From: Streptomyces carminius
GTDB taxonomy: Bacteria; Actinomycetota; Actinomycetes; Streptomycetales; Streptomycetaceae
Assembly: GCF_002794255.1 (NCBI RefSeq)
Contig: NZ_PGGW01000045.1
Location: 18,663 to 82,662 of the forward strand
Direction: 5' to 3'
DNA length: 64,000 nt
The notes beneath the pieces were generated by a model that ran no database searches, was not told the DNA's origin, and saw only the letters and a list, made by a program, of their open reading frames with translations. Both the position numbers and the translations under genes were made by a program. Shown in pieces: positions 23,680 through 34,129 of this stretch; position 1 is the stretch's first letter, and each line of letters starts with the position of its first letter.

Positions 23680-24177
23680 ATGGGAAAGCTGACGGTGCTC
23701 GCGCTGCGGGCCGTGCTCGTGGCGCTGCTCGCCGGTTCGGTGTTCGTCCAGGCGGTGATGGTGCCGCTGCTGGCCATCGATCTGGAGGAACTCGACGCGG
23801 AGTTCGCGTACCTGCGCACCCCGATCCTCGTGATCTTCTTCCTGGGTGTGGTGACGGTCCAGGTCGTTCTGGTCTGCGTATGGCGGCTGGTGACGATGGT
23901 GCGGCACGGAACCGTCTTCTCCCATGCCGCCTTCCGGTACGTGCACATCGTGATCGGTGCGTTCACGGCGGCCGCGCTCCTGGTGTTCGCACTCGCGGTC
24001 GTCCTCGCACCGGGCGAGGCCGTGGCCCCGGGGGTCGTGCTCCTGCTGTGCGGGGTCTCCCTGGCGGTCTTCGGGGTCGCGCTCGTCGTGCTCGTGCTGC
24101 GGATGCTGCTCGCCCAGGCCGTCGCACGCGATGTCGAGGCGACGCGGATGCGCGCCGAACTGGCGGAGGTCATCTGA
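23680..24177 (+). CDS. DUF2975 membrane protein
   Basis: A 165-residue membrane protein with four predicted helices (about residues 8-30, 48-70, 88-112 and 120-145), the expected topology for DUF2975. The function is unknown. These proteins are nearly always encoded immediately upstream of a small Cro/CI-type regulator, as here, where the TGA stop overlaps the next ATG by one base. The ATG follows GAAGGAGAG. The pair may form a membrane-signal module in which the DUF2975 protein influences the regulator. That is inference from conserved gene order. Confidence 0.88.
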   Translation: MGKLTVLALRAVLVALLAGSVFVQAVMVPLLAIDLEELDAEFAYLRTPILVIFFLGVVTVQVVLVCVWRLVTMVRHGTVFSHAAFRYVHIVIGAFTAAALLVFALAVVLAPGEAVAPGVVLLLCGVSLAVFGVALVVLVLRMLLAQAVARDVEATRMRAELAEVI

Positions 24178-24437
24178 TGCCGATCACCGTCGACATCGAT
24201 GTGATGCTGGCCAGGCGGAAGATGTCCGTGGGCGAGCTCGCGGACCGCGTCGGGATCACACCCGCCAACCTGGCGGTGCTCAAGAACGGCCGTGCCAAGG
24301 CGGTGCGCTTCGCCACACTCGCCGCGCTCTGCGAGGCGCTCGAGTGCCAGCCGGGGGACCTGCTGCGCTGGGAACCCGGGAACCCGGCGGACGGGACGGC
24401 GCACGAAGAGCACCGGTCACCGGGGCACGTGGGCTGA
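24177..24437 (+). CDS. Small YozG-like XRE-family regulator
   Basis: An 86-residue Cro/CI-type DNA-binding protein. The helix-turn-helix occupies almost the whole chain: MPITVDIDVMLARRKMSVGE, LADRVGITPANLAVLKNGRA, KAVRFATLAALCEALECQPG, DLLRWEP. It is the usual partner of DUF2975 proteins, similar to YozG of Bacillus. It probably binds the AT-rich palindrome in front of the operon. No effector domain is present. Confidence 0.9.
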   Translation: MPITVDIDVMLARRKMSVGELADRVGITPANLAVLKNGRAKAVRFATLAALCEALECQPGDLLRWEPGNPADGTAHEEHRSPGHVG

Positions 24438-24696
24438 CGGAACACCACGGCCGTGTTCCGGCCGGGGCGGCACCGCCGGATGCCCCACCCTTGCCGTGCC
24501 CCGACGAGTCGTTCCCCGAGCCCGCACGCGGAGGGACACCAACCGGCGGCGAGGGCGAAGGGGCCGGTGGGAGGCCCGAACGGCCCATGTGCCCGGCCGT
24601 GTCCCGGACTACGTTCACGAACCGGCGCGGGGACGGGAAGCCGCTCACCGGCGGCGGACGCGCGACGCGGTGCGCCGGCCGAGGGAGGGGAACACG

Positions 24697-24996
24697 ATGG
24701 ACACGATGCCGAAGCCGTCCGGCGGCGTCCGCCGGATCAGGGGCGAGGGCACCGCCCCGGCCGGCTCCGCCCCGGCGCCGGACCGCCACCGCGGACGGCG
24801 CGGGCGGTGGGCCCCGCCGCAGCACGGTGCGTGGGCGATGTTGCTGCTGCGCTTCGTCGACCACATGGTCGCCGAGGGATTCCTGCGCGCCCCCTATCGG
24901 CGGATGCTCCTCGTGGAGCCGGACCTGGACCGCCTGCTGGAGCGCTGCGCCGACTACCGGCCCCCGGACTACACCTGGACGGAGAGCGACGTCTGA
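24697..24996 (+). pseudogene. Fragment of a LOG-family (cytokinin-activating-type) protein
   Basis: A 99-codon frame beginning MDTMPKPSGGVRRIRGEG. Its last 55 residues (LLLRFVDHMVAEGFLRAPYR, RMLLVEPDLDRLLERCADYR, PPDYTW) match the C-terminal end of LOG-family nucleotide phosphoribohydrolases. The catalytic PGGxGTxxE motif and the Rossmann core are missing and the first half is arginine-rich without similarity. It is most likely a 5'-deleted gene. Expression is possible because a start and a stop survive. Confidence 0.55.
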
Positions 24997-25017
24997 CCCC
25001 CGCCCCGTCCGGTCCGC

Positions 25018-26061
25018 TCAGGCGGACTCCCCCACCGGGCGCGCCAGCGCGTCGACGGCCGCCGAGAACAGCCACGGCAGCCGCTGCGCCGCGGGCACCA
25101 GCGCCGCCCGGGTCCAGGGCACTCCCGCCGTGCCGAGCAGCGCACGGGTCAGCCGGCGGTAGCGGCGGGTGAGCCGGTGCCACTCCCGTTCGTACGCTCC
25201 CGGGTCGCCGGCGATGATCGCCCGTACCGCCGCAGGCGCCTGCGCGAGCGCCAGCGCGACGCCCTCACCGGTCAGCGCGTCGACGTAACCGGCGGCGTCG
25301 CCGACGAGCAGCACCCGGCCGGCGGTACGCGCGCCCGCCGTCTGGCGGAGCGGGCCCGCCCCGCGCACCGGTCCGGCCGGACGGGCCCCGGCCAGCCGCT
25401 CCCGCAGTCCGGGGAAGGCGGCGAGGTGCTCGTCGTAGGGCCTGCGGACGGTGGTGAGCACCGCGACGCCCACCAGGCCGCCGGCCACCGGGGTCACATA
25501 GGCCTCCGCGTCGCGGGCCCAGTGCACCTCGACACGGTCGCCCCAGGGGGCGAGCGCGTAGTGGCGCCGCAGCCCGTGCCGCGGACGGGTCCGGCACGGC
25601 CGGTGCAGGCCCAGGGCATGACGGACCGGTGAGTGCAGGCCGTCGGCCGCGACGAGGTGACCGGCCCGGATGCCGTCGACCACCACACCGTCCCCATCCT
25701 GCGCGACCCGGCGCACGGTGTGCTGCTCGATCGCCACGCCCGCGGCCAGCGCCGCCTCGCACAGCGCCGTGTGCAGCACCGTGCGGCGCACCCCGCGGCC
25801 CGGGCCCGCCCGGAAGGCGGCGTCGGCCCGGCGTGCCCCGGCGACGTACCGGATGCCCCGCAGGTCGCGCCCGGGCGGGTGTACGCCGAGCGCGGCCAGG
25901 GCGGCGACGGCCCCCGGCATCAGTCCCTCGCCGCACGCCTTGTCGACGGTGCCGGCGCGTCGCTCGAGAACGGTGGTCTCCAGCCCCGCCCGGGCCGCGT
26001 GCAGGGCCGTGGCGAGGCCGGCGGGGCCCCCGCCGGCGACGAGCAGGTCCACATCGCGCAC
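25018..26061 (-). CDS. FAD-dependent oxidoreductase of the type III PKS cluster
   Basis: A 347-residue flavoprotein of the geranylgeranyl-reductase / aromatic monooxygenase group. Features are the dinucleotide-binding GGGPAGLATALHAARAG at residues 8-24, KACGEGLMPGAV (a reductase-type substrate signature), AADGLHSPVRHAL (DG motif), and GRVLLVGDAAGYVDALTGEG (FAD phosphate-binding GD motif). It starts with GTG 11 nt after the upstream gene ends and is the last gene of a coupled five-gene operon. It probably hydroxylates or oxidises the polyketide ring, or reduces an isoprenoid chain. The sequence alone does not distinguish these. Confidence 0.88.
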   Translation of the reverse strand: MRDVDLLVAGGGPAGLATALHAARAGLETTVLERRAGTVDKACGEGLMPGAVAALAALGVHPPGRDLRGIRYVAGARRADAAFRAGPGRGVRRTVLHTALCEAALAAGVAIEQHTVRRVAQDGDGVVVDGIRAGHLVAADGLHSPVRHALGLHRPCRTRPRHGLRRHYALAPWGDRVEVHWARDAEAYVTPVAGGLVGVAVLTTVRRPYDEHLAAFPGLRERLAGARPAGPVRGAGPLRQTAGARTAGRVLLVGDAAGYVDALTGEGVALALAQAPAAVRAIIAGDPGAYEREWHRLTRRYRRLTRALLGTAGVPWTRAALVPAAQRLPWLFSAAVDALARPVGESA

Positions 26062-26072
26062 GTCGTGTCCCG

Positions 26073-26591
26073 TCAGGCCAGCCGCGCCAGGGCGGCTTCC
26101 TCGGTCCGGACCCGGGTGGCGAGCAGGAAGGCGTTCAGCACGGTGAAGACGGCCGCCGTGATCCAGGCCGAGTGCACCAGCGGGAGCGCGATCCCCTCCA
26201 CCACGACGGCGACGTAGTTCGGGTGCGGGATCCACCGGTAGGGACCGCCGGTCACGCGCGGGGCGCCGGGTACGACGATCACCCGGGTGTTCCACTGCCG
26301 GCCCAGGGTGGCGATGCACCACCAGCGCAGCGCCTGCGAGGCCACGACGAGCGCGAACATGGTCCAGGCGAGGACCGGCACGGCCTCCGGCCGGCGCACC
26401 CACACCTCCACCAGCGCCCCGGCCAGCAGGCCCGTGTGCAGCACCACCATGAACGGGTAGTGCCCCCGCCCGGACTCCACACCGCCGCGCGCCAGACTCC
26501 AGGCGGCGTTGCGCTTGGACACCACCAGCTCGGCGATCCGCTCCAGGCCGACGGCCAGGACCAGGACGGTGAACAGGACCTCGCCGCTCAT
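26073..26591 (-). CDS. Isoprenylcysteine methyltransferase-like membrane O-methyltransferase
   Basis: A 172-residue integral membrane protein of the ICMT/PEMT-like family with four or five helices. The conserved C-terminal catalytic region reads TGGPYRWIPHPNYVAVVVEG, with the His-Pro-Asn-Tyr signature that contacts S-adenosylmethionine. In bacterial type III PKS operons such proteins O-methylate membrane-associated alkylresorcinol- or quinone-type phenols. ATG 26591 overlaps the PKS stop codon (ATGA), indicating coupled translation. Confidence 0.88.
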   Translation of the reverse strand: MSGEVLFTVLVLAVGLERIAELVVSKRNAAWSLARGGVESGRGHYPFMVVLHTGLLAGALVEVWVRRPEAVPVLAWTMFALVVASQALRWWCIATLGRQWNTRVIVVPGAPRVTGGPYRWIPHPNYVAVVVEGIALPLVHSAWITAAVFTVLNAFLLATRVRTEEAALARLA

Positions 26592-27676
26592 CCCTCGCCT
26601 CCCGGGGCGCGCAGGAGCACCAGTTCGGAGCAGAAGCCCGGACCCATGGCGAGCATGAGCCCGTACGAGCCGGGACCCGGCGGCCGGGCGGCGAGCGTGT
26701 CGGCCATGACGTGCAGTACCGAGGCGGAGGACAGGTTGCCGATCCGGCGCAGCGAGTCCCAGGTCACTCTCAGGGCGTCCCGCCCGACCCCGAGGGCGTC
26801 CTGCAGCGCTTCCAGGACCTTGGGGCCGCCGGGGTGTGCGACGTACCAGCCGATGTCGTCGCCGGTCAGGTCGTGGTCGGCGAGGAAGCCGCGGACGTCG
26901 TCGCCGAGGTGGCGGCGCACCAGACCGGGAACCGAGGTGTCGAGCACGATCCTGAACCCGCCGGAGCCGATGTCCCAGCCCATCGCCCGCTCCGAGTCGG
27001 GGTAGAGGCGGCTGCGCGAGGCGAGTACCTCGGGGCGGGCGAGGTCCCCGGACCGCGCGAGCGGGTGCTCGGGCCCGACGGCGACCACCGCCGCCGCGCC
27101 GTCCCCGAACAGGCCGCCGGCCACCAGGTTGGCGACGGAGGTGTCGTCGCGCTGGAAGGTGAGCGAGCACAGTTCCACCGACATCAGCACCGCGACCCCG
27201 TCCGGACGGCCGCGCAGCAGGTCGTGCAGGCGGGCGAGGCCGGCCGCGCCGGCGACGCAGCCGAGGCCGACCAGGGGCAGGCGCACCACGTCGGGGCGCA
27301 GCCCGATCTCCGCCGCGACACGGGCCTCGAGCGAGGGGACGGCCAGACCGGTCACCGTGCACGAGACGATGCAGTCGACGTCGGCCGGGGTCAGACCGGC
27401 GCCCTTGAGCGCGTCGACGACCGCGCGGGCGCCCAGTTCGGTGCCGGCCCGGATGAAGACGTCGTTCGCCCGGCCGAAGTCCTCCAGCCGGGCGTACTCC
27501 GCCAGCGGGAGCACGGTGTGCCGGGTCTCGACGCACGCGTTGCGGTGGAACCGTTCGGCGACGCCGCGGTCGACCGTGCCCTCGACCAGCGTGGTGGTGA
27601 AGGCCTCGGTGATCTCCTCCTGCCGGTGGCGGTGCTCGGGCAGGACGCCGCGGACGCTGAGGACGCGCATGGTCAT
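26588..27676 (-). CDS. Type III polyketide synthase (alkylresorcinol/alkylpyrone-type)
   Basis: A 362-residue homodimeric ketosynthase of the chalcone-synthase superfamily. The catalytic triad is Cys140 in VGLGCVAGAAGL, His in YVAHPGGPKVLE and Asn in IGNLSSASVLHV. A C-terminal GPGFCSELVLL loop closes the active site. It needs no carrier protein and condenses an acyl-CoA starter with malonyl-CoA units. The neighbours (prenyltransferase, two flavoenzymes and a membrane methyltransferase) fit an alkylresorcinol or alkylquinone pathway rather than naphthol (RppA) or germicidin synthesis. The product cannot be read from the sequence. It starts at ATG 27676, overlapping the preceding gene by 4 nt; a second ATG lies two codons in. 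Confidence 0.93.
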   Translation of the reverse strand: MTMRVLSVRGVLPEHRHRQEEITEAFTTTLVEGTVDRGVAERFHRNACVETRHTVLPLAEYARLEDFGRANDVFIRAGTELGARAVVDALKGAGLTPADVDCIVSCTVTGLAVPSLEARVAAEIGLRPDVVRLPLVGLGCVAGAAGLARLHDLLRGRPDGVAVLMSVELCSLTFQRDDTSVANLVAGGLFGDGAAAVVAVGPEHPLARSGDLARPEVLASRSRLYPDSERAMGWDIGSGGFRIVLDTSVPGLVRRHLGDDVRGFLADHDLTGDDIGWYVAHPGGPKVLEALQDALGVGRDALRVTWDSLRRIGNLSSASVLHVMADTLAARPPGPGSYGLMLAMGPGFCSELVLLRAPGGEG

Positions 27677-28854
27677 GCTGGCTCCCTGGATCGGCCGGTC
27701 GGGCGGGTGGGTGCGAGAAGCGCCCGGCCGAGGCCGAACGCGACAGTGGGGGTGAGCCGGCCCCGGGCGAGGCCGAGCTCGACGAGGTCGTCGAAGACGC
27801 GCTGGTCGGCGGCCGAGGCGCGCAGCCCGGCCGCGAGGACGAGACGGCCGCGGGCCAGGCGGGCGGCCAGCGCGGTGTGGCGCAGATGGGGCAGCAGGAT
27901 CCGGCGGGTGGCGCGGGCGTACCACTCCCCCGCCCGCTCGGGCCGCCCCTCGTGCCGGGCCGCGGCCGCGGCCCGGCCGGCCGCGATGCCGGTGGCCACC
28001 GCGTAGTAGATGCCCTCGCCGGTCAGCGGGTTCACCAGGCCTGCCGCGTCGCCCGCGAGCAGCACGCGGCCGGCCGGCGGGCGCCAGTGTGCCGTCGACA
28101 GCGGCAGGTGGTGGCCGGTCCAGTCCCGCCCGCCCTCGGCCGCGCCGGGCAGGAGCACGTCGAGGCGTTCGAGGAGCTGGGCGCGGGTCGGTGCCGGACG
28201 GCCGGTGTGGAGGACCTCGCCGTACCCGATGTTGGCGTGTCCGTCACCGCGGTCGAAGGACCAGGCGTAGGAGGGTTGGTGCCGGGTGCCGAACTCGATG
28301 ACCTGCGCGCCGCGCCGTCCGGGCGCGACCGGGGCGTAGCCGCGCAGCGCCAGGGCCGACGGACCGCGGGGCCGGCCGAGCGCGCGCCGCACGGCGGAGT
28401 GGGCGCCGTCGGCGCCGACGACGACCGCGGCGGAGATCTCCCCGTCCAGGACCACCGCGCCGGTGTGCTGCCGCAGTTCGCGCACCCGGTGCCGCCGGAA
28501 CCGGGCGCCGGCGGCGAGCGCCGCGTCGACCAGCCGGGCGTCGAGGATCCGGCGCGGCACCACCCAGGCCGGACGGGCCGTCCGCCGCTCGGCGGCCAGG
28601 CCGCCGCGGCCGATGCGGAGGCGGCCGACCGGGACCCGGTCCTCGACGAGACCGGTGGCACCGACCTCGGCGAGGAGATCGAGGACATGGGGGGCCACGC
28701 CGTCGCCGCAGGCCTTGTCCCGCGGGAAGTCCGCCCGGTCCAGGAGGGCGACGCGCAGGCGGGGGTCGGCGTGCAGCGCCCCCAGGGCGGTGGCGGCGCC
28801 GGCCGGTCCGGCGCCGACCACCGCGAGGTCCCAGTGGGCGGGTGCCGGCCCCAT
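27673..28854 (-). CDS. Geranylgeranyl-reductase-family flavoprotein
   Basis: A 393-residue FAD enzyme: VVGAGPAGAATALGAL at residues 11-26, KACGDGVAPHVLDLL, GADGAHSAVRRALG, GYAPVAPGRRGAQVIEF, and VLLAGDAAGLVNPLTGEGIY. The KACGDG and PLTGEG signatures are those of geranylgeranyl reductases, which saturate isoprenoid double bonds. In this operon it may reduce the prenyl or polyprenyl group added by UbiA. A ring-oxidising role is the alternative. Its ATG overlaps the UbiA stop by one base and its own stop overlaps the PKS start. Confidence 0.88.
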   Translation of the reverse strand: MGPAPAHWDLAVVGAGPAGAATALGALHADPRLRVALLDRADFPRDKACGDGVAPHVLDLLAEVGATGLVEDRVPVGRLRIGRGGLAAERRTARPAWVVPRRILDARLVDAALAAGARFRRHRVRELRQHTGAVVLDGEISAAVVVGADGAHSAVRRALGRPRGPSALALRGYAPVAPGRRGAQVIEFGTRHQPSYAWSFDRGDGHANIGYGEVLHTGRPAPTRAQLLERLDVLLPGAAEGGRDWTGHHLPLSTAHWRPPAGRVLLAGDAAGLVNPLTGEGIYYAVATGIAAGRAAAAARHEGRPERAGEWYARATRRILLPHLRHTALAARLARGRLVLAAGLRASAADQRVFDDLVELGLARGRLTPTVAFGLGRALLAPTRPTGRSREPA

Positions 28855-29690
28855 CAGCCGGCCGCCACGAGCAGGACGACATCCAGCAGGGCGATGGCCA
28901 CCGCGGCGCGGAAGGGGGTGCGGCCGCGGGCGACCAGCGTGAGCACCGCGAGGACGGCCACCGGTACGAGGGCGGCCCACGCCCACCCCGGAGGGGCTCC
29001 GGCCGGGCCGAACACGGCGAGCAGCGAGGCGGCGGGCAGCAGCACCGCGGCCAGGACGCGCGAGGGGCGCTCGCCGATCCGGTGCGGCAGGCCGCGGACG
29101 CCGGTGCGCTCGTCGTCGGCGAGGTCGGGAAGCGTGTTGAGCAGGTGGGCCCCGACACCGAGTGCGGCGCCGGCGGCGGTCATCCACAGCGGTGCCCACT
29201 CCGGGGCGGGGCCGGCCAGGGTGACGACCGAGGGCAGCGTGCCGAAGGCGCTGGCGTACGGCACCCAGGACCACCGGGTCGACTTGAGCGCCAGGTTGTA
29301 GGCGTGGCCCGCGCCGGCGCCCAGGACGATGTTGACCAGCGCGCTGCGCCAGCCGGCGAGCGCGGACAGCACCAGACAGGCGAGCGCGGCCACCACCAGG
29401 GCACGCACCACCCACCCGACCGGGAGCGCTCCGGTGGCCAGCGGCTTGTCGGCGCGGCCGACGGCGCGGTCGCGCGGAAGGTCGCGCAGGTCGTTGCCCC
29501 AGCCGATGGTGAGCTGGCCGGTGAGCACCGCCCCGGTGACGACGGCGGCGTCGAGCGGGCGCAGGTCCCCGCGGAGCGCGAGCAGGCCCGCGATGGCGGC
29601 GACGGCCAGGGCAGGCCCGCCGTGGGCGGCGGCGAGCAGCGCGAGCGCGGGCGGCGGTCCGGGGCGCGTCCCGGCCGTGTCGGCGGTCAC
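28854..29690 (-). CDS. UbiA-family prenyltransferase
   Basis: A 278-residue membrane prenyltransferase with eight to nine helices. Both Asp-rich, magnesium-diphosphate-binding motifs are present: GWGNDLRDLPRDRAVGRADK at about 63-82 (NDxxDxxxD) and NTLPDLADDERTG at about 182 (DxxxD). It transfers a prenyl chain to an aromatic or other acceptor, here presumably the product of the adjacent type III PKS. It starts with GTG, overlapping the stop of a small upstream frame (GTGA), so the operon may rely on coupled translation from that remnant. Confidence 0.9.
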   Translation of the reverse strand: MTADTAGTRPGPPPALALLAAAHGGPALAVAAIAGLLALRGDLRPLDAAVVTGAVLTGQLTIGWGNDLRDLPRDRAVGRADKPLATGALPVGWVVRALVVAALACLVLSALAGWRSALVNIVLGAGAGHAYNLALKSTRWSWVPYASAFGTLPSVVTLAGPAPEWAPLWMTAAGAALGVGAHLLNTLPDLADDERTGVRGLPHRIGERPSRVLAAVLLPAASLLAVFGPAGAPPGWAWAALVPVAVLAVLTLVARGRTPFRAAVAIALLDVVLLVAAG

Positions 29691-29959
29691 GGGCGCCGCC
29701 GCACCGCGACCGGCCCGCGGCGGACCGCGTCGCCGGGCGCGCCGCGCACGGTGCGGGGACGCGGCACGGGCACCTCGGCGAACGTCTCACGGCGGGTTTC
29801 GGTGCCGAGGCCGGTCGGGCGCCGCCCTGCACCGCGGTCCGTGAAGCCGTCCGGCGACCGCCGGGCCGGGCCGGTGAGGGCGTGTCCGCCCCCGGCATGC
29901 GGGCGCCGCACGACGGCGGAGCCGGTGTTCCCTGTCGTCCCGGTGACCACGATGCGCAT
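29687..29959 (-). pseudogene. Truncated NAD(P)-binding epimerase/NmrA-like protein
   Basis: A 90-codon frame starting MRIVVTGTTGNTGSAVVRRP, the Rossmann nucleotide-binding start of NmrA/epimerase-type SDR proteins. After about 35 residues it turns into arginine- and proline-rich sequence without similarity and stops at the UbiA start codon. It is almost certainly a deletion or frameshift product. It may persist as a leader cistron because UbiA translation is coupled to it through the GTGA overlap. Confidence 0.65.
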
Positions 29960-30313
29960 GCAGGACCGGTGCCCCCGTTGCCGCCCGCTCACACGGGGTG
30001 TTCCGGCATCCGGCGGATGCCGGCCGCGTCCGGCGCCGGTCCGCCCCGCCGGGCGGAGGGGCGGCCACGGGTGCGGGGACGGCACGGCGGGCGCGGAGGG
30101 AATCGTATGCCGGGACCGGCGGCGGGGCACGGGCGGCCGGCGGAGCCGTCCGCCGCCCGTGTGAACCGGGCGGCATCCTGGTACGTGACAGGTTCCGAGG
30201 GATGGCTGTCTCCGCCGCGCGTCCGCGGAGGACGACAGGCAGCGGCCCCGGGCACCCGCACGGAGCGGGCAGCACAGCGGTGCGCAGGCACCAGATGAGG
30301 ACTGAGAACACTC
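29960..30313. other. Intergenic region between the PKS operon and LURP gene
   Basis: About 350 nt between divergently transcribed units. It contains a perfect 9-bp-stem hairpin at 30003-30023 and must hold both promoters. No promoter box was clear. Confidence 0.45.
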
Positions 30314-30913
30314 GTGGACAACTCGCGGTTCCAGACGCAGGAGCGTTTCCACATCCGGCAGAAGGTGACCTTCGCTGTCAACCGGTACGTGGTGACCACG
30401 GAGGAGCCGGACGGCTCCGAGGGCGAGGTCGTCGCCTTCGCCCAGCAGAAGCGCCTGGCGTTCAAGGAACAGGTGACCTGCTACACCGACGAGTCCAGGC
30501 AGCGGGTTCTGTGCTCCTTCAAGGCCCGCAAGATCCTCGACCTCGGGACCGTCTACGACGTGACGGACGAGGCGGGCGACGTCATCGGGTCGTTCCGCAA
30601 GAAGTTCGCCGCCTCCCTGCTGCGCTCGACCTGGCAGCTGGAGCAGCCGGGCAGGGCGGAGCTGACCGGACTGGAGCGCAGCCGCTTCGTGGCCGTGCTG
30701 CGGCGGGTCTGGGGCGTGATCCCGTTCACCGATCTGCTGCCGTTCGCGTGGCCGTACCACTTCGACTTCACGCTGGGCGGCAGGCAGGTGCTGTCGGTGG
30801 ACAAGAAGTTCGGTCTGCGCGACCGCTACGTGCTGGAGGTCGCCTCGCCCGACGTCGACCGCCGGCTCGCCATCGCGCAGGCCGTGGCTCTGGACGCGCT
30901 CCAGGACCGCTGA
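30314..30913 (+). CDS. LURP-one-related (scramblase-like fold) protein
   Basis: A 199-residue protein of the LURP-one/Tubby-C-like beta-barrel family: FHIRQKVTFAVNRYVVTTEE, FKARKILDLGTVYDVTDEAG, VIGSFRKKFAASLLRSTWQL, and FDFTLGGRQVLSVDKKFGLR. The fold has a central helix inside a twelve-stranded barrel and is related to phospholipid scramblases. The bacterial function is unknown. The start is GTG 30314. The last part of the gene ends 17 nt before a long perfect palindrome that terminates transcription. Confidence 0.88.
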   Translation: MDNSRFQTQERFHIRQKVTFAVNRYVVTTEEPDGSEGEVVAFAQQKRLAFKEQVTCYTDESRQRVLCSFKARKILDLGTVYDVTDEAGDVIGSFRKKFAASLLRSTWQLEQPGRAELTGLERSRFVAVLRRVWGVIPFTDLLPFAWPYHFDFTLGGRQVLSVDKKFGLRDRYVLEVASPDVDRRLAIAQAVALDALQDR

Positions 30914-30929
30914 CCGGAGCAGCCGGAGG

Positions 30930-30962
30930 CGTCCGGGCCGGCCCGCGCGGGCCGGCCCGGAC

Positions 30963-30963
<1 letters not shown>
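30930..30963. terminator. Bidirectional terminator, 34-bp perfect palindrome
   Basis: A continuous perfect palindrome centred on GCGC, placed between the convergent LURP-one and katG genes. It can fold on either strand and should stop transcription from both sides. Confidence 0.85.
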
Positions 30964-33364
<2,401 letters not shown>

Positions 33365-33550
33365 TCACCCCGGTGCCGGAGTGGTCGCCGCCCCGGGCGG
33401 TCTCGGACGGCGTGGCACGGGTGGCTGTCGGGTGGCTGTCATCCGCGGGCCGACACCGCGCAGCTCCCGGGCGGTGGTCCCGTCACGTCTCTCCCCTGCC
33501 GTACTGGAGTTTTCCTGTCCCTTGGCTGTCACCGGAACCGATCCTACAAT

Positions 33551-33563
33551 GGACAGAGTCCAA
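33551..33563. promoter_or_regulatory. Putative Fur-type operator A
   Basis: The inverted repeat TGGAC-AGA-GTCCA in AT-richer DNA about 90 nt upstream of fur. The same half-site recurs in operator B, so it is a candidate for binding by the redox-sensing Fur protein. Confidence 0.5.
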
Positions 33564-33605
33564 GTCAAGAAACGCGCCAGGCGCATATCTGGTCGAAACC
33601 CGGAC

Positions 33606-33625
33606 GTCCACTGTAAACTTTGGAC
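33606..33625. promoter_or_regulatory. Putative Fur-type operator B
   Basis: GTCCA-N10-TGGAC symmetry around the AT-rich centre TGTAAACT, about 30 nt before the fur start codon. It probably overlaps the fur promoter and would allow autoregulation. Confidence 0.5.
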
Positions 33626-33655
33626 ATCCCGCCAACCCCGAATAGGTGAACCGAC

Positions 33656-34066
33656 ATGAGCGACCTGCTGGAGCGACTGCGAGGACGCGGCTGGCGGATG
33701 ACCTCCCAGCGGCGTGTCGTTGCGGAGGTCCTCGACGGCGACCACGTGCACCTCACCGCCGACGAGGTGCACGTCCGCGCGGCGCAGCGGCTGCCCGAGA
33801 TCTCCCGGGCGACCGTCTACAACACCCTGGGCGAGCTGGTCTCCCTCGGTGAGGTCACGGAGGTCTCCACCGACGGCCGCGCCAAGCGCTACGACCCCAA
33901 CGCACACCGTCCGCACCAGCACCTGGTGTGTTCCGGCTGCGGCACCATCCGCGACGTCCACCCGACCGGCGACCCGCTGGCCGACCTCCCGGCGGAGGAG
34001 CGGTTCGGCTTCACGGTGTCGGAGGCGGAGATCACCTATCGCGGGCTGTGCCCGTCCTGCGCCTGA
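33656..34066 (+). CDS. Fur-family repressor (FurA/CatR-type)
   Basis: A 136-residue metalloregulator. The winged helix covers residues 1-80 (RLRGRGWRMTSQRRVVAEVL, RATVYNTLGELVSLGEV). The dimerisation domain has the metal-binding HRPHQHLVCSGCGTIRDVH and a second CxxC at the very C-terminus (CPSC). Two CxxC pairs and the HxH motif are typical of peroxide- or redox-sensing FurA, CatR and FurS proteins, which repress the catalase-peroxidase genes of Streptomyces. In several species the repressor lies upstream of katG in the same direction; here the two are divergent. It most likely represses katG and itself until oxidised. Confidence 0.9.
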   Translation: MSDLLERLRGRGWRMTSQRRVVAEVLDGDHVHLTADEVHVRAAQRLPEISRATVYNTLGELVSLGEVTEVSTDGRAKRYDPNAHRPHQHLVCSGCGTIRDVHPTGDPLADLPAEERFGFTVSEAEITYRGLCPSCA

Positions 34067-34129
34067 CGTCCTCGCCCGCGATGTGGCCGGCGCCCCCGCG
34101 AGGGGCGGGGACGCCGGGCGGGATCGGCA
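34067..34129. other. Short gap between fur and the GH62 relic
   Basis: A 60-nt GC-rich gap with CCCCGCGAGGGGCGGGG symmetry that may terminate fur transcription. Confidence 0.35.

Noticed and set aside
25018..29690. Interpretation of the UbiA/reductase genes as menaquinone or archaeal-type lipid synthesis
   Set aside because: The tight coupling with a type III PKS and an ICMT-like methyltransferase points to a secondary metabolite instead.
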